Shown piece by piece: positions 26,101 to 38,800 of a DNA stretch of 64,000 nucleotides (position 1 is its first letter; the number at the start of each line of letters is the position of its first letter). The notes beneath the pieces were generated by a model. It was not told the origin of the DNA. It ran no database searches and saw nothing but the letters and a program-made list of their open reading frames with translations. Position numbers and translations under genes: made by a program. Origin of the DNA: Pomacea canaliculata (taxonomy: Eukaryota; Mollusca; Gastropoda; Architaenioglossa; Ampullariidae); the NCBI RefSeq assembly GCF_003073045.1, contig NC_037600.1, forward strand, positions 14,651,188 to 14,715,187, written 5' to 3'.

Positions 26101-27793
26101 TATTCCTGTGATATTCCAAAATATTTGTAGACGTGTATTTTGAGAACAGAAATATTTATCCAGGTAGTCCTATAAAGTTTTTTTTTAAGTGTTTATGTAC
26201 CCACCCACTTGTTCATAAGGACAAAATATCCCTGACCGCAAAGGATAAAGATCTGACTTACAGAGAAGCTGAACACCAAAATCCCCTCAAAAAAAGTGAA
26301 AGGTGCTCACTTGTAAAGGTCGTGCTTTAATAGTTGGGGGAAGAAATACTTCAGGTAGTTAGTATCTGAAAGACAGGCATAAGATTATTAATTCAAAATG
26401 CCATCAGTCACCAAACGTTAACAGTGGTGCATTCAGAAGTTCTTCTATTCTATGACCACAAAAACCAATTAAACCATTTTTTAAATGCTGTAAGGGTGTT
26501 ATTAACCATTTCCAAGTTTTCAACTGATGCCAATAAAGCTCACCTCCATACTGTCCAGCCAGTGGGCAGCTGAGTGCGATGAAAGTTTCAACATTATGAG
26601 GTAAAACTGAGAGAACACCACGACAAATCAAACCACCTGTATAAAGAAGAGGAAAAAAAAAATCTTAGTGATTCTTTCTTGATAATAAAAGACAATGAGG
26701 ATGACATTTCAGTTGCCAGTGTTATCTTGATGGAAATTCAATTTACCCTAAATATAAAAAATGTAAGGCAATATAAAGATGCATGACTTAAGCATCCTAA
26801 ATTCACAATTATTGAATTGAGGTTGAAAGCCAAGACCTAATTTTTCAGGGCATCCATTTTTTGCCCTGTTGCAGACAATTCTTCATGGTAGGATCTTCAA
26901 AGATGCTGTGACACATCAGAAAAAAAAGAAGACACTGCACCATGATGATGATGAAATTGATGATTATGGAAAAAAACAAAAGACAGAAGGAGAACTGTAA
27001 AACAGCAATTTTCCTCCCCATTTTTTGTCGCAACTGATTGAATGAGCATTTTTATACATAGTGTTGTACTTTTCAAAATCTAACGTACCTTGTGAAAAAC
27101 AGAGAAGAATAATACTGTCTGATGTCTGGTTCATTATACTTTCCAGCATTTTGCTGAAATAGTCTACCTGTTCCCACAATGGGAAGACACTGTTTGCATA
27201 ATTAAAGCCATCCAAAGCAGTTGCATTCATCAATGGAAAGTCCTTAACAAACAAAAGCAACAGCAACCATGTAAGCATGAATGTTAAATTGCAATTTTTA
27301 ATTACTTAAAATATAGCTGTATACAAAAAGTTATTTTGTCCATCTCCCAAAGCAACTCTTTCGGAAACATGAAAAATGTTGCTGATCGTAATGGATGTAC
27401 TTGAACAGCAATCCTTGGAAATTAAATACTTTAAAAATCTGTATTTTTTAGCTTTAATATTTATATGGCCCACAAAGAATTAATTATTGTACCATTTCAT
27501 TGAGCTCTATAGTTACTCTACGATCTAGAAATTAAAGTTATGAACGTCCAACATACTTCTTTGGTTTATAATTTATGATGCTAGAAAAAGAAGTAACAAG
27601 CACTGACCTGTTTGATGAAGTCAAGAAGATGGTTAAATTCCTTTGGTCCATTCAAAATCCCATGAATGAGAACCAGGCGCTTTGGTCTTTGAAAATCATG
27701 TGCTTGAGCATTACACAGAAAAAAGGCTGCACCTCCCAAAATGAGCACAGACTGCAGTAGTTGTGATGCTGGTCGTAATGGCTTTTCCTCCAT
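23199..27793 (-). CDS. PPT2: Lysosomal thioesterase PPT2 (palmitoyl-protein thioesterase 2)
   Basis: Exons on the minus strand: 27608-27793, 27089-27242, 26544-26636, 26311-26365, 25748-25800, 25147-25230, 24756-24840, 23839-23893 and 23199-23342. The joined frame is 302 aa, the same length as vertebrate PPT2. It is an alpha/beta hydrolase that cleaves thioesters, with acyl-CoA the known preferred substrate of the family, in the lysosome. The N-terminus has a hydrophobic segment (about 12-28) acting as a signal peptide, then V-L-I-H-G. The nucleophile S112 lies in C-F-S-Q-G-G. D228 lies in [14 protein letters not shown], a PPT2 hallmark. H283 lies in V-K-H-T-H-W-H. The protein ends K-P-W-L-D. 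Intron 7 contains a LINE fragment. I know of no other family that fits these motifs. Confidence 0.95.
24446..24600 (-). mobile_element. RTE-type LINE fragment in PPT2 intron 7
   Basis: Read on the minus strand, the DNA encodes a stretch with [14 protein letters not shown] followed by I-G-G-K-F. This resembles the linker after the endonuclease domain in RTE-clade LINE proteins (from memory of that family). It is cut short and ends in a stop, so it is an old, dead fragment. There is no reverse transcriptase part nearby. Confidence 0.5.
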
Positions 27794-27989
27794 CAGCTAA
27801 AAGACAACAAACGTTGAAAACAACATAAAAATATGAAGGTCGAGCTGGGGCGCAATTTTTTTTTACAGTGACTGGGTGAAATTCAATTCATAAGACACCA
27901 TCGGATCTCTGCAAATATAAGTACCTCTCTTCTACCCATCTACAAATATCACCCCAATCCAAACATCATAGGACAGAATGTTAATCCTT

Positions 27990-28530
27990 AAACAGGGGTG
28001 GGCTAGTCATACAAGAACACAACATAGATGGAATTGCCGCACAACTGTAGATTTTATTCAGAGTTCCACTCGGCGGGTGGCCTGCTGTCTCTCCACTCTC
28101 ACTTCCAAATCCAAAAAGCCTCTCTCCACTGTAAAGCTACGCTACTTATTTTCTCTACCGTCGAACGTTCCAGGACCATCCACCCTCTTTCCCAGCCCAA
28201 GTGGCACCACTGGACACACCCACACTGCCCTGTCTGGTCACTGTTTCCCTAAGTGGCTCAGGCAACTGCGTAACTTCTGATGTTAGACAATGACCCAGTA
28301 CCCGCGGGTGGCAGCTCAGCAACTTTGTAACTTCTGATGTAACAATGACCCAGCAGCTACGGGTGTAAGCTTAAGGCCAGCTATTACGCACGCAGCCGAC
28401 ATGAGAAAGACAGTCCTGGTGCCATTCGACGCCGACTTACAAAGACATAACTTTAGTACACAAGGAACAGTCCTGGTGCCGTTCCACGCCCACTCTCTAC
28501 AAACAAAAACATAACTCAGTACACTACTAG
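27990..28530 (-). mobile_element. Possible solo LTR (fossil)
   Basis: A block of about 540 bp with higher GC content than its flanks. Read on the minus strand it starts near a TGTAGC end, contains internal imperfect tandem duplications, and has AATAAA near its far end followed by a T/G-rich stretch, as in an LTR with its R region. No internal coding part and no certain target duplication were seen, and its family is unclear. It could instead be another kind of dispersed repeat. Confidence 0.3.
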
Positions 28531-28690
28531 AGTGCTACAAATAATTCAGCCATAAAGATAATTTGTTAGGCTATTGTTAAAGAAGATGTCTACTAGCTCA
28601 TAAATGGTGCTGCTGATTACTTCAGTGCTAAATGATAGCAAGCAAGTCAAGCTAATAACTGTAGAGTTAGTGTTAATATATATTTATTCA

Positions 28691-29000
28691 GTTGCATGAG
28701 GAAATGAAAACTCATGCATTTACCAAAATATCATCTTATCAGGATACTAAGTAAAAACCTTCCTCATTGTTGAAGATGATGCTTGATCATAACTCTCCTA
28801 TTTCCCAGACTTCCATAATTTCAACTATTATCCAGCTGCATGCGGAAATGATCATTTTCCCACCAAAAAAAAAAAAAATCCTCTTACGAAGACAATATGG
28901 GAAAAACCTTTCGTTTCTTTAAGACAATATGTACTTCATGACTCCTACTTCCCTGGTTTCCGTATTTTAACTATTATATTCATTGCTTTATATAGCTCAT
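28691..29000. repeat. Diverged direct duplication, unit about 145-160 bp
   Basis: The segment starting near 28690 (TTGCATGAGGAAATGA) and the one starting near 28837 (CTGCATGCGGAAATGA) share scattered matching blocks in the same order. Each ends in a TTTCAACTATTAT or TTTTAACTATTAT motif. Confidence 0.5.
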
Positions 29001-30023
29001 CATGAACTTGCAGACTGACTTTGACCAGTGTTAGTAGCATTGCACAAATATAACAATAGCAAGTTTGCTATAAGTCTATTTCCTGCGCTGGTCATGCCAA
29101 AATAATAGCAAGCAATACAATTTCGCCAAAAAAAATTTTACCTTTAAAAAAAGTTCACCACTATAGTTCATCGGTATGTGTATCCATTTCAGACTGGAAG
29201 CTGATAGTAACAGTCATTTCAATAAGCTCTTGAAGTTTGGGGTTTTCAGTCCCACAATCATGCCATTCATGGTAAAATCTATATTTCTCATTTATTTAGA
29301 ATACTGTTAGCAGACACAATCATGTGTCATGTAAAAACTTAATGAGCAATTAATATTTCACAGCGCGATACTGCGTTTTTTAAATGAATCATAAATCATT
29401 AATGGAAGAACATATATATTATATGCTTAAATTTAAAATACCTGGTGTGCTGACTATGGTTACTGTCAAGGCTGGTTATTACCACAGGAGTTCATGTGTG
29501 TGTTCTTCCTGTTTCATTGCTTGTTCTAATCTAACAATTCCCACTTAACATCCATTATACCACGAACTAATATCCGTCAGTGATTACACGTGTTAAGTGT
29601 TTCCATATTTAGATAATGCCTTTCCATTTACACTGTGTTTGAGGGGAAGTACAATACTGTCCGTCCCTTGCCTACATTTTCCATGATTTCTAAATTCTGC
29701 TGTAAACAAACACAGTTGAAAAAAATGTAAAAAAATGTTTTAAAAGTCAACAAACAAACAGTAAAAGTATGATCGCTACAATATTTATAGTTCCTTGAAA
29801 GCTCGAGATTCAAAAGTTCAATTAAGTTCTTCCTGGCAAAGGCGACTGTCTATACATAATAGAATGAAACCTAGTCCAGTAAAAGTCGTTCTCCCGTTGT
29901 TATTACACTTTTCACAAAGATATAATATGCAAACCGATCATATTCAAACTGAAACATAAAATATACAAATTTAACTGGCTGCTAGCTTGTCATATATATT
30001 AAATTGGACATCAGCTCGCAACT

Positions 30024-30095
30024 AGCAGAGTGGCGCAGTGGAAGCGTGCTGGGCCCATAACCCAGAGGTCCGTGGATCGAAACCACGCTCTGCTA
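30024..30095 (+). tRNA. Initiator tRNA-Met (CAU)
   Basis: 72 nt without intron, and it folds into a full cloverleaf. Initiator marks are an A1:U72 pair in the acceptor stem (AGCAGAG with CTCTGCT), three G:C pairs closing the anticodon stem (CUGGG-CCCAUAA-CCCAG), and a T-loop starting AUCGAAA in place of UUC. Compared with the vertebrate gene, the T-stem is CGUGG/CCACG instead of GAUGG/CCAUC, a compensated change. A T5 Pol III terminator follows at about 30099-30103. Confidence 0.97.
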
Positions 30096-30690
30096 ACATT
30101 TTTCTTGTTTTCCCCACGATTTTAATTCTAGTTTTGGAAACAAGTGCACATGACTCTATGAGCCTTATCTGCGTGGTACAATGGACATGATTTTTAAAAT
30201 TCAAACAAATAAACAAAATATTCCTGCCTAGATCATTAAAAGCGCATTTTGTTATCGAAACTCGTCCACGCCCAGCTCCCATCTGCGAAGCTCAATTTCC
30301 TGCTTTCAATGACATCGTACTCGATACCACTTCTGTAGCACTTAACTAGTCCCTTATTTTGTGAAAGCAAGAAAAAAAAATAAAACAATCAATGCTGAAT
30401 AACAATTCGAACAGGAAATTAAGGTCCTTGCAGCTATATACGAGCAACCACATTTCGCCTAGAAAACCACCCCTGTAGTTAAGAGAAACTACTTTTAAGA
30501 GAAAATTAGAGATTTAAAAAAGAAACCAATTAAGAAAGGAAAAGAAGAAGAAGAGAAGCAAGAGCAAATATCACGAAAGGTTAAATAAATGACGTAAGCG
30601 GCAGGTCATCACGGGTGATAAGGTGATAAGCGGCAGTCGTCTGCTCGTCAAACGAACACTGCAATCTTTCTGTGTCCAGCGCAAAACACG

Positions 30691-33600
30691 ATGGCAAGTC
30701 CGACAGACTGTTCTATGAAAGCAAGAATTTCTTTCGCAGTACTTGGCATTTTAATTGGGGTTTCAATACTAGCAACGTTCGGTTACCATTACAGAAACTG
30801 GAGTGCTGCTTCGTGGGGCTTGTGTTCAGGTAAGAAAATGAACCTTTGTACTTTAATTAATCGTCGGGGTACCTGTTGAATCTGTGTAGAGCTTTCTATA
30901 ACTACTATACTGTGGTTGATATTCATTTCCAGATTCTTTAATTATTTTAATGTCGAACACTTCCTTTTAAGATCTATTGTCCAACTGTCAATATCCTTTC
31001 GTAGCTGTTTATAGTTTGATCTGAAACATAACCAGTTTTTCCACGTGTTGTGAAATTGTGAAAGTTGTAAATTGTAAGGCAGGTAGTTTTACAAGGCACG
31101 TGAAAGATTTTAGATTTCAAACATGAAAGAAGTGTAATCAAACTTTGTTAATTAGCCATTAATATAGTTTTGTGAATAAAATCCCCCCACACACACACAA
31201 CTTAAAAAGGCATATGTCATACCGTTGCTTAACAATTGTACGTATAAGTTCGTGGTTTGTGTTTGCGCAGTGCTCGTCGTCTGCCATTGAGTAAAAGAGT
31301 TGATTCTTACTTCTTCGGATGTCATTTTTTTATTTTCTGTTTGCACCACTCAACAAAGAATGTCAGGATCCTGTGTATTTCAAGACTTACAAGAGCTACG
31401 TACTGGGTGTCCGAACATATGCTCACAACGAATATTTTACGCTTGTATGCAACAACAATGTGTGTTGGTGATTTGCCTAAAGCGTAAAATATTCGTTGTG
31501 AGCATATCCAATGGATCTTGCTGAACCTTAATTCTTAAATATTTTTTTTTTTTCAGAAGTGACACAGGCAAAACTTGCAGAATGTTATTACAACTTACAA
31601 GGCCTTAAAAGTCTTGATATATTCGCCATGCATGTATTGACAAAATGTTACATTAAATCAAGTTTTTCAGACTCCTGCAAGTCTGGCCACTGAACAGATA
31701 TAATAAGAGCTGTAGCCCCATGTAGCCACTATGGGGGAAAAATTCCTCAGGGAAACCAAAAAAAATATGGACAAAACAGCCCTTTCCCATAATCACAGAA
31801 AAACTTTAAATCATGCAGGCATCATCACTGGAGTGTAAATTGTATAATACGACTCGAGATTTTCTTTAAACAGAACCCCATTCTTCGTACCTCAGTGATC
31901 AGAAAAAAAAGGCAGACTGACAGAAATACCATGCAATAAAAAAATTATGGAGGGCTAAGTCAGCCGGTGTGAGGACATGACAAAAATATACAGAAACTAT
32001 TGTAGTAGTGTTGGCTTTTGACTTGGTTTGTGTGAAGGATTAGCACCTGCAACTGTTACCTAAAAATATGGTCAAGGGACCTGGGTAGAGAATTGTTTTG
32101 AAGTTTTACCACTGAGCAGGAATTTGGGGTATTTTTGGAGGTAGGTTTTGAACAGTAAGGTGAGATCAAAGATGAACTGCAAGAGGGCCAAGCTGAAGTG
32201 CAGGAAAGGATGGATGGAAAATGCACAGAGTGCTGCAGTTAGAGGCAGCTCGGCAATAAGTTCATCTCATAGTACAGTGTCAGATAACCATTTTGACAAA
32301 TTCACGCTGCTTTTATGTTTTCTCCAGCCAGTTATGACCAGTGTTAAAAAAAAAGTTGGAAGCTGTGTCTAATACATGTATTTCTCTTTCACCAGTGGCA
32401 TAGCAATGTGGGATCAGGGAGCATAGTCAGTGGCACCTGTACAGGTCTTTGTCATTAGTTTTGATTATCAAGCTTCAACACAGGCAAATCACCAGCACAC
32501 AATTATAAAAACAGAAGTTCTTAAAAGTTTTGGAAACCCCAATGTGTGTGTGTTTACAATATGGCGATGGTTGCTCGGCATAGAGCTATAGATAAAAAAA
32601 CTATCCTTCCAGGGAAAAAAACTTCTTTTCCAGAAAAGCACATCAGCATCTGTTCCTGCATAGGCAGTTGAGGAATTCTGGTGTTAGAAGCCCTCTCCTT
32701 GAATCACTGTATGGTAGCATGATCGAAAGCATTTTAATGCTTAATCTTGCTGTGTGGTTCGTCGTTTTTTCCATCAAAGATAAAGGTTTTTTGATGAGGG
32801 TGGTCAAGATTGCCAGCAAGATCATTAGCTTTCCACAAAGATAATCAGGTGATTAAGGCTGTGAGGTTAAAAGTTGTCAGTATCATCACAGACCCCTGTC
32901 ATGCACAACATTACCATGTCTAAATGCTATACTCTCTGGTCATAGACAGAAACAACTGGTCTCCAAGAAAGTGTTTTTGCCAAATCCTTTTTAGCAACTG
33001 TGACAAAAAAGGTGTATATATAGCTGCATGCTCACATGCAGCACACACCCAAGTATAAATATTTTATGTCTCGTGTACATGCACATAGATATAATAACTG
33101 ACTAATAAATATAATGTTCTCATCTTCAGCAATAGGAGCCTTTGTTTTAGACACTGAGAGACTTTATTGTCTTAAATTTATAAAGCTATTATTTAGCCCT
33201 TGTTAACTTCCAGGCTAAAATATAACATGACACAATGAAGCTGTAATTTTTAATGTAACATTGTGCTTAGCAAATTTACATGACATCTGTGAATCCATGT
33301 CTACCATAAATAAGTCTGACGCAGTAAAAATGCATTTGTTTATATCAGCTGTATTTACATACATTTGCAAAAGTGCCGACAGACAAATGTTAAGATTTTT
33401 TTCTTTCTCTCTTTCTGACACAAAAAAATCAATCCAACCCCTCCTTCCTGCTGCTTGTTTTCCGTGCCCCTTGTATCCTCTCAAATTAAGACATTATCCA
33501 AGTTTACTTTTCACTTTAAATGTATATGATAATGTATTTTTTTTTTCCATTCATTTTGAACCTCCAATGGCTGCTTAGAACGAACAAAACAGAAAGAGTG

Positions 33601-35749
33601 TTTCAGGGCAACATTTACTAACCAAACAAAATCTGTGACCGAAAATAGACGAATTAAATATTTCTGTCAAATTTGGTGAGGATCAAACAGAGGATGTAAA
33701 TTTAATTAGGTTTCCTTGACTACCTGACCCCTCCATTCCTACACACACTCTCTCTCCCCCTTTCTCAGCTTTATTTTTGTATTTTTGTATTTTTTTTTTA
33801 TCTAATGCTTACTATGTATGAAAATTGTGTCAGATTCTTAGATTGTACTTATAAGAGCATCATCCTACATGCCTGAGCAATTACTTTATGCAAGGCTGTA
33901 TTAAAAATTAGAAGTGGAAATATATATCACACATAACTGCTAAACATTACAGACATTATTTGCAGTTTTTATTTTATGCTATGTCACTGTCCTTAACCTC
34001 AGTTTATTTGTGTCTATATATATATACTTTGTGTGTGTGTGTGCAGGTATTGCAGCAGCAGCAACATTGTATGTTCATGTTGGATATATGAAGGAATGGT
34101 GGAGTAGAAACCCTCCACCATTAAGAAATTACATGCTGTTGGGATGTTTTGTGCAGCTTGCTGGGGTCTGTGGATTTGTTACATATATTGTTCTTGCCAT
34201 AACAGAACATCAAGGTAAAACAGCAATACATTTACTTCACTGCTAGGAATAGAGGTGTGCATCATTTGTATAAATTTCCTGGGCTAAGAATTTTCCTTAG
34301 TACAGGTGTATAATCTGATCTAGCCGATAAAGTGGGTCATGAGGTTCTTAATTCAGCACTCCAGCTCATCAGGTTATCTATTCTGTTAATTCTTGTGACA
34401 AATTTGCTTGAAGCCTCTTGACCTTTGCACTGTATACACTTTACAAAGCTGTAAGTTGTGGACCTACGATTAATACAAGACCTGACTACTTAATAACAAT
34501 AATGCCTAAGAAGGCTTCTTAGAAATATGGTGAAAATTAAACCAGACAAAAAGACTAGCTTACTGAGAAGATCTCAATAGATCACATAGTTGCTTTTGTT
34601 TTGCTAGATCATTTTAAAATTGTCTTTGTAAAGAGTTCGTGTGTGTTGATTATTGTATGACACAATTCAGAGAAAAGACATTTGATTTTAGTGTACTTGG
34701 CTTAAACAAGGACAAATGTTTGCAAAAGGTTCTTACACCAGTAGGCTACGTGGTCAAAGTATCTAGTATAATAGTGTTGATGAAACCATGTGCTCACATG
34801 ATATCTTCGGGTAAAAAATTTTACCTCAGATCTATTTTATAATTTGCAATTTTTACTTTTACATACAATTTGTTCAGTGTATCAGCATTGCTTAGTAATT
34901 AGATATACTTATAGAGAAAGGTGGGGGTGTGGGCAGGGCCACCAAGAGCCAGCATGGGCCCCAGGGCAGATGACCTCTACAGGCCCTTGTAATTGTAATC
35001 GTAAATTATTTTCCCAGTGTTTATCCACATTTCATTCAGTAATGTAATATAGACTGCACACATGAGGACAAGTGCACTAGAATCTACACCACTACTTCAA
35101 CATAGTGTAGTTTACACAGGAGTGGTTAGTAAATGAGCAAAAATGACATTAAAGGATCAAACAAATAGGACCCCTCTCCATAGAAAAAAATCACCAGAGT
35201 GAGGAATGTTACGTCAACCTTTCTTTAAAGGAAAAAGAAAAGAAGTGAAAAATCCAGTGGCCAAGATACAGCATCTCCCCACTGTTACCCCCAGGCTTCA
35301 GGCCTGGGCGTGGGTAATATAGATGATGTAGATATCAGTGGGAAAGATAGGTAATTACAGTTTGAAGTGTGGTTATCTCGCATATGTCACAAGGACTGTG
35401 AGTGCCATTTGTGGTCAGTTTGTAATATATCTGGCATATAATTTTTGGATGAACTGACTAAATGTGCTAATTTTAAAAATAAAGGCTCTGATACATCTTA
35501 TATAACTCAGGTGGTTACAAACATGAAAGAATTATAATCTTTTTTGTATGTTGACTTTTGACAGGTTTGGTTATCTTTGGTGAAGGCTACTATGTGGCAA
35601 GTGTCTGGTGTTTCATGACGTGGAAATGGGGCTTTCAGTTGTTCTTCTTTTCACGCAGCTACTGGAGATTGTTGTCAGCAGGTAGCTATGAGAAGCTCCA
35701 CATCTCACAAGCAGAAGAGGCAGGAACTTATGGCAGTGCCAACCACTGA
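30691..35749 (+). CDS. SLC48A1: HRG1-type heme transporter (SLC48A1 homologue)
   Basis: Exons 30691-30829, 34047-34214 and 35565-35749 have clean GT-AG borders, both introns are in phase 1, and the product is 163 aa. The family moves heme out of endosomes and lysosomes into the cytosol. Four membrane segments can be placed at about 12-31, 44-62, 74-98 and 113-131. H57 in L-Y-V-H-V-G-Y-M-K-E-W-W matches the conserved histidine of the second segment. The block V-L-A-I-T-E-H-Q and then Y-Y-V-A-S-V-W-C-F-M-T-W-K-W is typical of HRG1. The protein is somewhat longer than the vertebrate one (about 146 aa), with a polar C-tail. The usual aromatic-basic motif after the last segment reads F-F-F-S-R-S-Y-W. 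The first intron is 3.2 kb and contains a perfect stem-loop. Confidence 0.92.
31417..31507. repeat. Perfect 27-bp inverted repeat (stem-loop) in HRG1 intron 1
   Basis: The arms 31417-31443 and 31481-31507 are exact reverse complements, starting ATATGCTCACAACG on the left. The loop is 37 nt. The match ends abruptly at both outer ends. It could be the core of a young foldback insertion or a transcribed hairpin such as a miRNA precursor; the sequence alone does not decide. Confidence 0.85.
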
Positions 35750-35808
35750 TTTAAAAAAATTGACATAGCTTTACAAGAATCCTAATTATGAAGTTTAAGC
35801 AGTTTGTA

Positions 35809-35814
35809 AATAAA
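35809..35814 (+). terminator. Polyadenylation signal of the HRG1 gene
   Basis: AATAAA 60 bp past the stop codon, the first canonical signal. Further AATAAA motifs near 40044-40105 could serve a longer 3' UTR. Confidence 0.5.
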
Positions 35815-38800
35815 TCACTGTATTTTGTACATTATCAATAACATTTCAATTATTTTTGAACTGTTAAAATATCAAGAATCTGTGTGCAGCATCAGGATTC
35901 ATGTTGGCCTTTTGAGGACTGTTTAGCAACAAAAGTTATATGGACTGTTATGTGAATATCATGCCTAGCTTGTGGTAAGGGTGTGATATTTTTCTTTAAT
36001 TTAATATTTATTAATTTTATAAAACTTTAATTATTTAATTTTGATCCATGGATTGGTTGTTACTTGTTTTCAGTTTTTCATAAGTTGTGATCAGCTTAAT
36101 TTCCAGAGTAATTATTTTTTGATGCCTGGATAATGGATATCATATCATTTCCACTTAAATCCACATCATTGGTTTTTTTTCTCAGTATCACTCTGTTCAC
36201 CTGTTTAAAAGACCATCAAGCAATCAAAGCATAACAATGCCTGTTTCCTTCACAAAAAAATGTGCCTTTCAGGAGAGAGTACAAAAATCAAAATGTGACA
36301 AGAATGGTTGATGATTTTGTCCTTCACTGTCAAATATAAGCACTAGTCAAAATGGGCAAAGTAAATTATTACTATTCAAACAGTCAATTTCATATTATGC
36401 TAATTTGAAATACTTGTAAATATAAAACATATGTACTTCCTCAGTCAAAACTTTCAAAACCCATGCAGAATGACGATGTCTAATGTTTCCTGAGATATAT
36501 ATACATCTTTATCATTTGACTACTATGCATTATGTGCAAAAATCTGTCTAGTTTTTTTTTAAGCGTGAAATATATTAATGTTAACCACATGAATCCAATC
36601 CTTTGTTTACCAGAAGTGGAAGTTTGGAAGGTAGACTTTTTATTGTATGTGCTTCTTTCGACTTGCTGTTTTTATACTTTTACAAAAACACTGAAAAAAG
36701 AACAAGCAATCAAATCAATATTTGCAAAAATTGTCTATTCTGCCAACAGTTGCAGCCATTTTGTGCTGGAACTTAAAGGTCAGCAAGTAACAAGTTTTTT
36801 GTTTTTGTTTTCATTTTTTTGGGGGGTGGGAGGGGTGTACGGAGTTTGGACTGTTTGAAGCTCTGTCTAAACTGTCATCATCAGTACATGTCCTGCAGAG
36901 CAACATCTGTCTGTCCTTAAGGCATGGGATTACGACACACAACGCATGTCTGTCATAACTGTAGATGAAATTAGACTTAATCAAAAGTATCTTTGGTTGC
37001 TTTATGTTTAAAATGCAATACTTGTTTTACAAAATTACAAAATACTTTTTTAGTTAATTACATGTGCATTTGGTTGCTAATTGATTACACCCAAACTACG
37101 TTATTTAAATCGATATAATCTAAGAACATTACTTCTGCACTTTCACATTTGTTTTCCAACCAGACACCCGCAGTGCTATCATTCTGGTCACACAACTCAA
37201 ATTGATGAATGAAGTTACACAGGAAAACTTTATAATTAGGTCACTTGACCTTATATTAGAGGTAATGTACTATTCTTGTACCAATGGTGGTATGGCATAT
37301 TTTTACTTTTTATTTATCTGCCTTGGGAATGAGCTATCTGGTGCTAGGAAAGGGAGATAATTTCCGAGATGATGAAAGCATAAGGTGGTTGCAATATCAG
37401 CTGCTGATTAGTTCAGATCAAAGGATGACAATATTTCACTGGCGGCACATGCCAGTCAAAAGAAGTGGTCATTGTCTGTAGCAACTTTATGCCAGAGTAG
37501 TGTAATGCAAGTTAAGCTGCAAGGTTTGTTTCTGCTGTTGTTTTGGTGCTGCTACAGTTATCATTCAAGTGGTTACTAAATTTTGGATAGGAGATTTTGT
37601 TACTCTGTTTTTATCCTTACATTATCACAGCAGTGTGTTATGAATATAACATGGGAGTTGTTTTCATTTAAACCTTTTTCACAAATGGGAGACAGGTAGA
37701 CAAGATGGACATCTAGATAGGCACCCTCTGAGACTAAATGCACACTCAGTTGGGTTGGATATGCATGGGGTGCAGCATACTTCCCATAGTTGACCTGGCT
37801 CTGCAAGGGTTTGGGAAGGTAAAGCAGCAAGGGAGAGATGGGCACTGCCCTCACGATAAAGCTGCCAACAAGATTCCTCACACCCCAGCAACTATATGGT
37901 TTAAGGACTAACTTCGCCTTTTTTTTTTCACCTTTCGGAAGCCTGAAAATGGATGGATTTTCTTAGACAGAGCTCTTTGCTCCTGAAACAAGTTAAGTTA
38001 AAATAACCTGACTGAGTCTAAGTTTTGCTGCTGAAGTATGAATTTTATATACCCTGTTAAAGTTTTAATATGGATGCATTTTTGCATACTGCTTTTTATT
38101 TTTTTTTTACAAATCTTTTTTTAGTAGTGGTTCCTTAACAGTCTCGGGCTGTGCAATGTGTTCTAATTTGAAGAGAGATTAACTTCATGGATGCCTCAGA
38201 AACAAATCTCTTGCACAGAAGATATTTCATGAGAACATTTAAGCTCATAATGTGTTAACTCTGTTACCCAGTTCATAATAGGTGTTGCTGTTTACACTAT
38301 AATAAATTTATGAAACGGTTGTTTGCCACATTTAGTAAGGCAATTATTTATACTGATATGCTATATATTCTGATATTCTGGTACTTAAGAGGTATAATGT
38401 TATATAACTTTTAAAAGAATGAACATGTGATGGCACTTGAAAGTCGCTTTGAAGTTTTTGGAACTATATATGTGATTCCTTTGCTTATCCAAGCGACTTG
38501 TTTTGAATTATGGTGGTTGTTACATTTGTTGTTCTTTGAACTTAGTAATGTATAAATTTTAATGATGTACATGTATACAAATCAATATGTTAAAGGTTTT
38601 CAGTTGCATCTAGTCTTTCAGGATTCTTGTAAAATCACATCATAAAGTTTTCAGCCAGTCTTCTGGATGTGACTATTTCTTGTGCCTCTGACTTCCATAA
38701 GAAGCATGATTACTGAAAATAGAGCTTTCTAGTGCAAGTTGTACCCAAAGGTCTAGTTGTAGTGATTGCTGCTGCTAGGTCAGTCCAGTGGAGCAACAGT

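Larger units (their letters stand above)
27794..30023. other. Spacer between PPT2 and the initiator tRNA gene
   Basis: Upstream DNA of PPT2. It contains a possible solo LTR at about 27990-28530 and a diverged direct duplication at about 28690-29000, each listed separately. From 29000 to 30023 it is AT-rich and I see nothing I can support. Confidence 0.5.

Noticed and set aside
27978-28280. 100-codon plus-strand frame upstream of PPT2
   Set aside because: It lies inside the repeat-like block at 27990-28530 and has no recognisable protein features.
27793-30691. Shared divergent promoter for PPT2 and the heme transporter, both lysosomal
   Set aside because: The two starts are 2.9 kb apart with a tRNA gene and repeats between them, so there is no case for a shared promoter.
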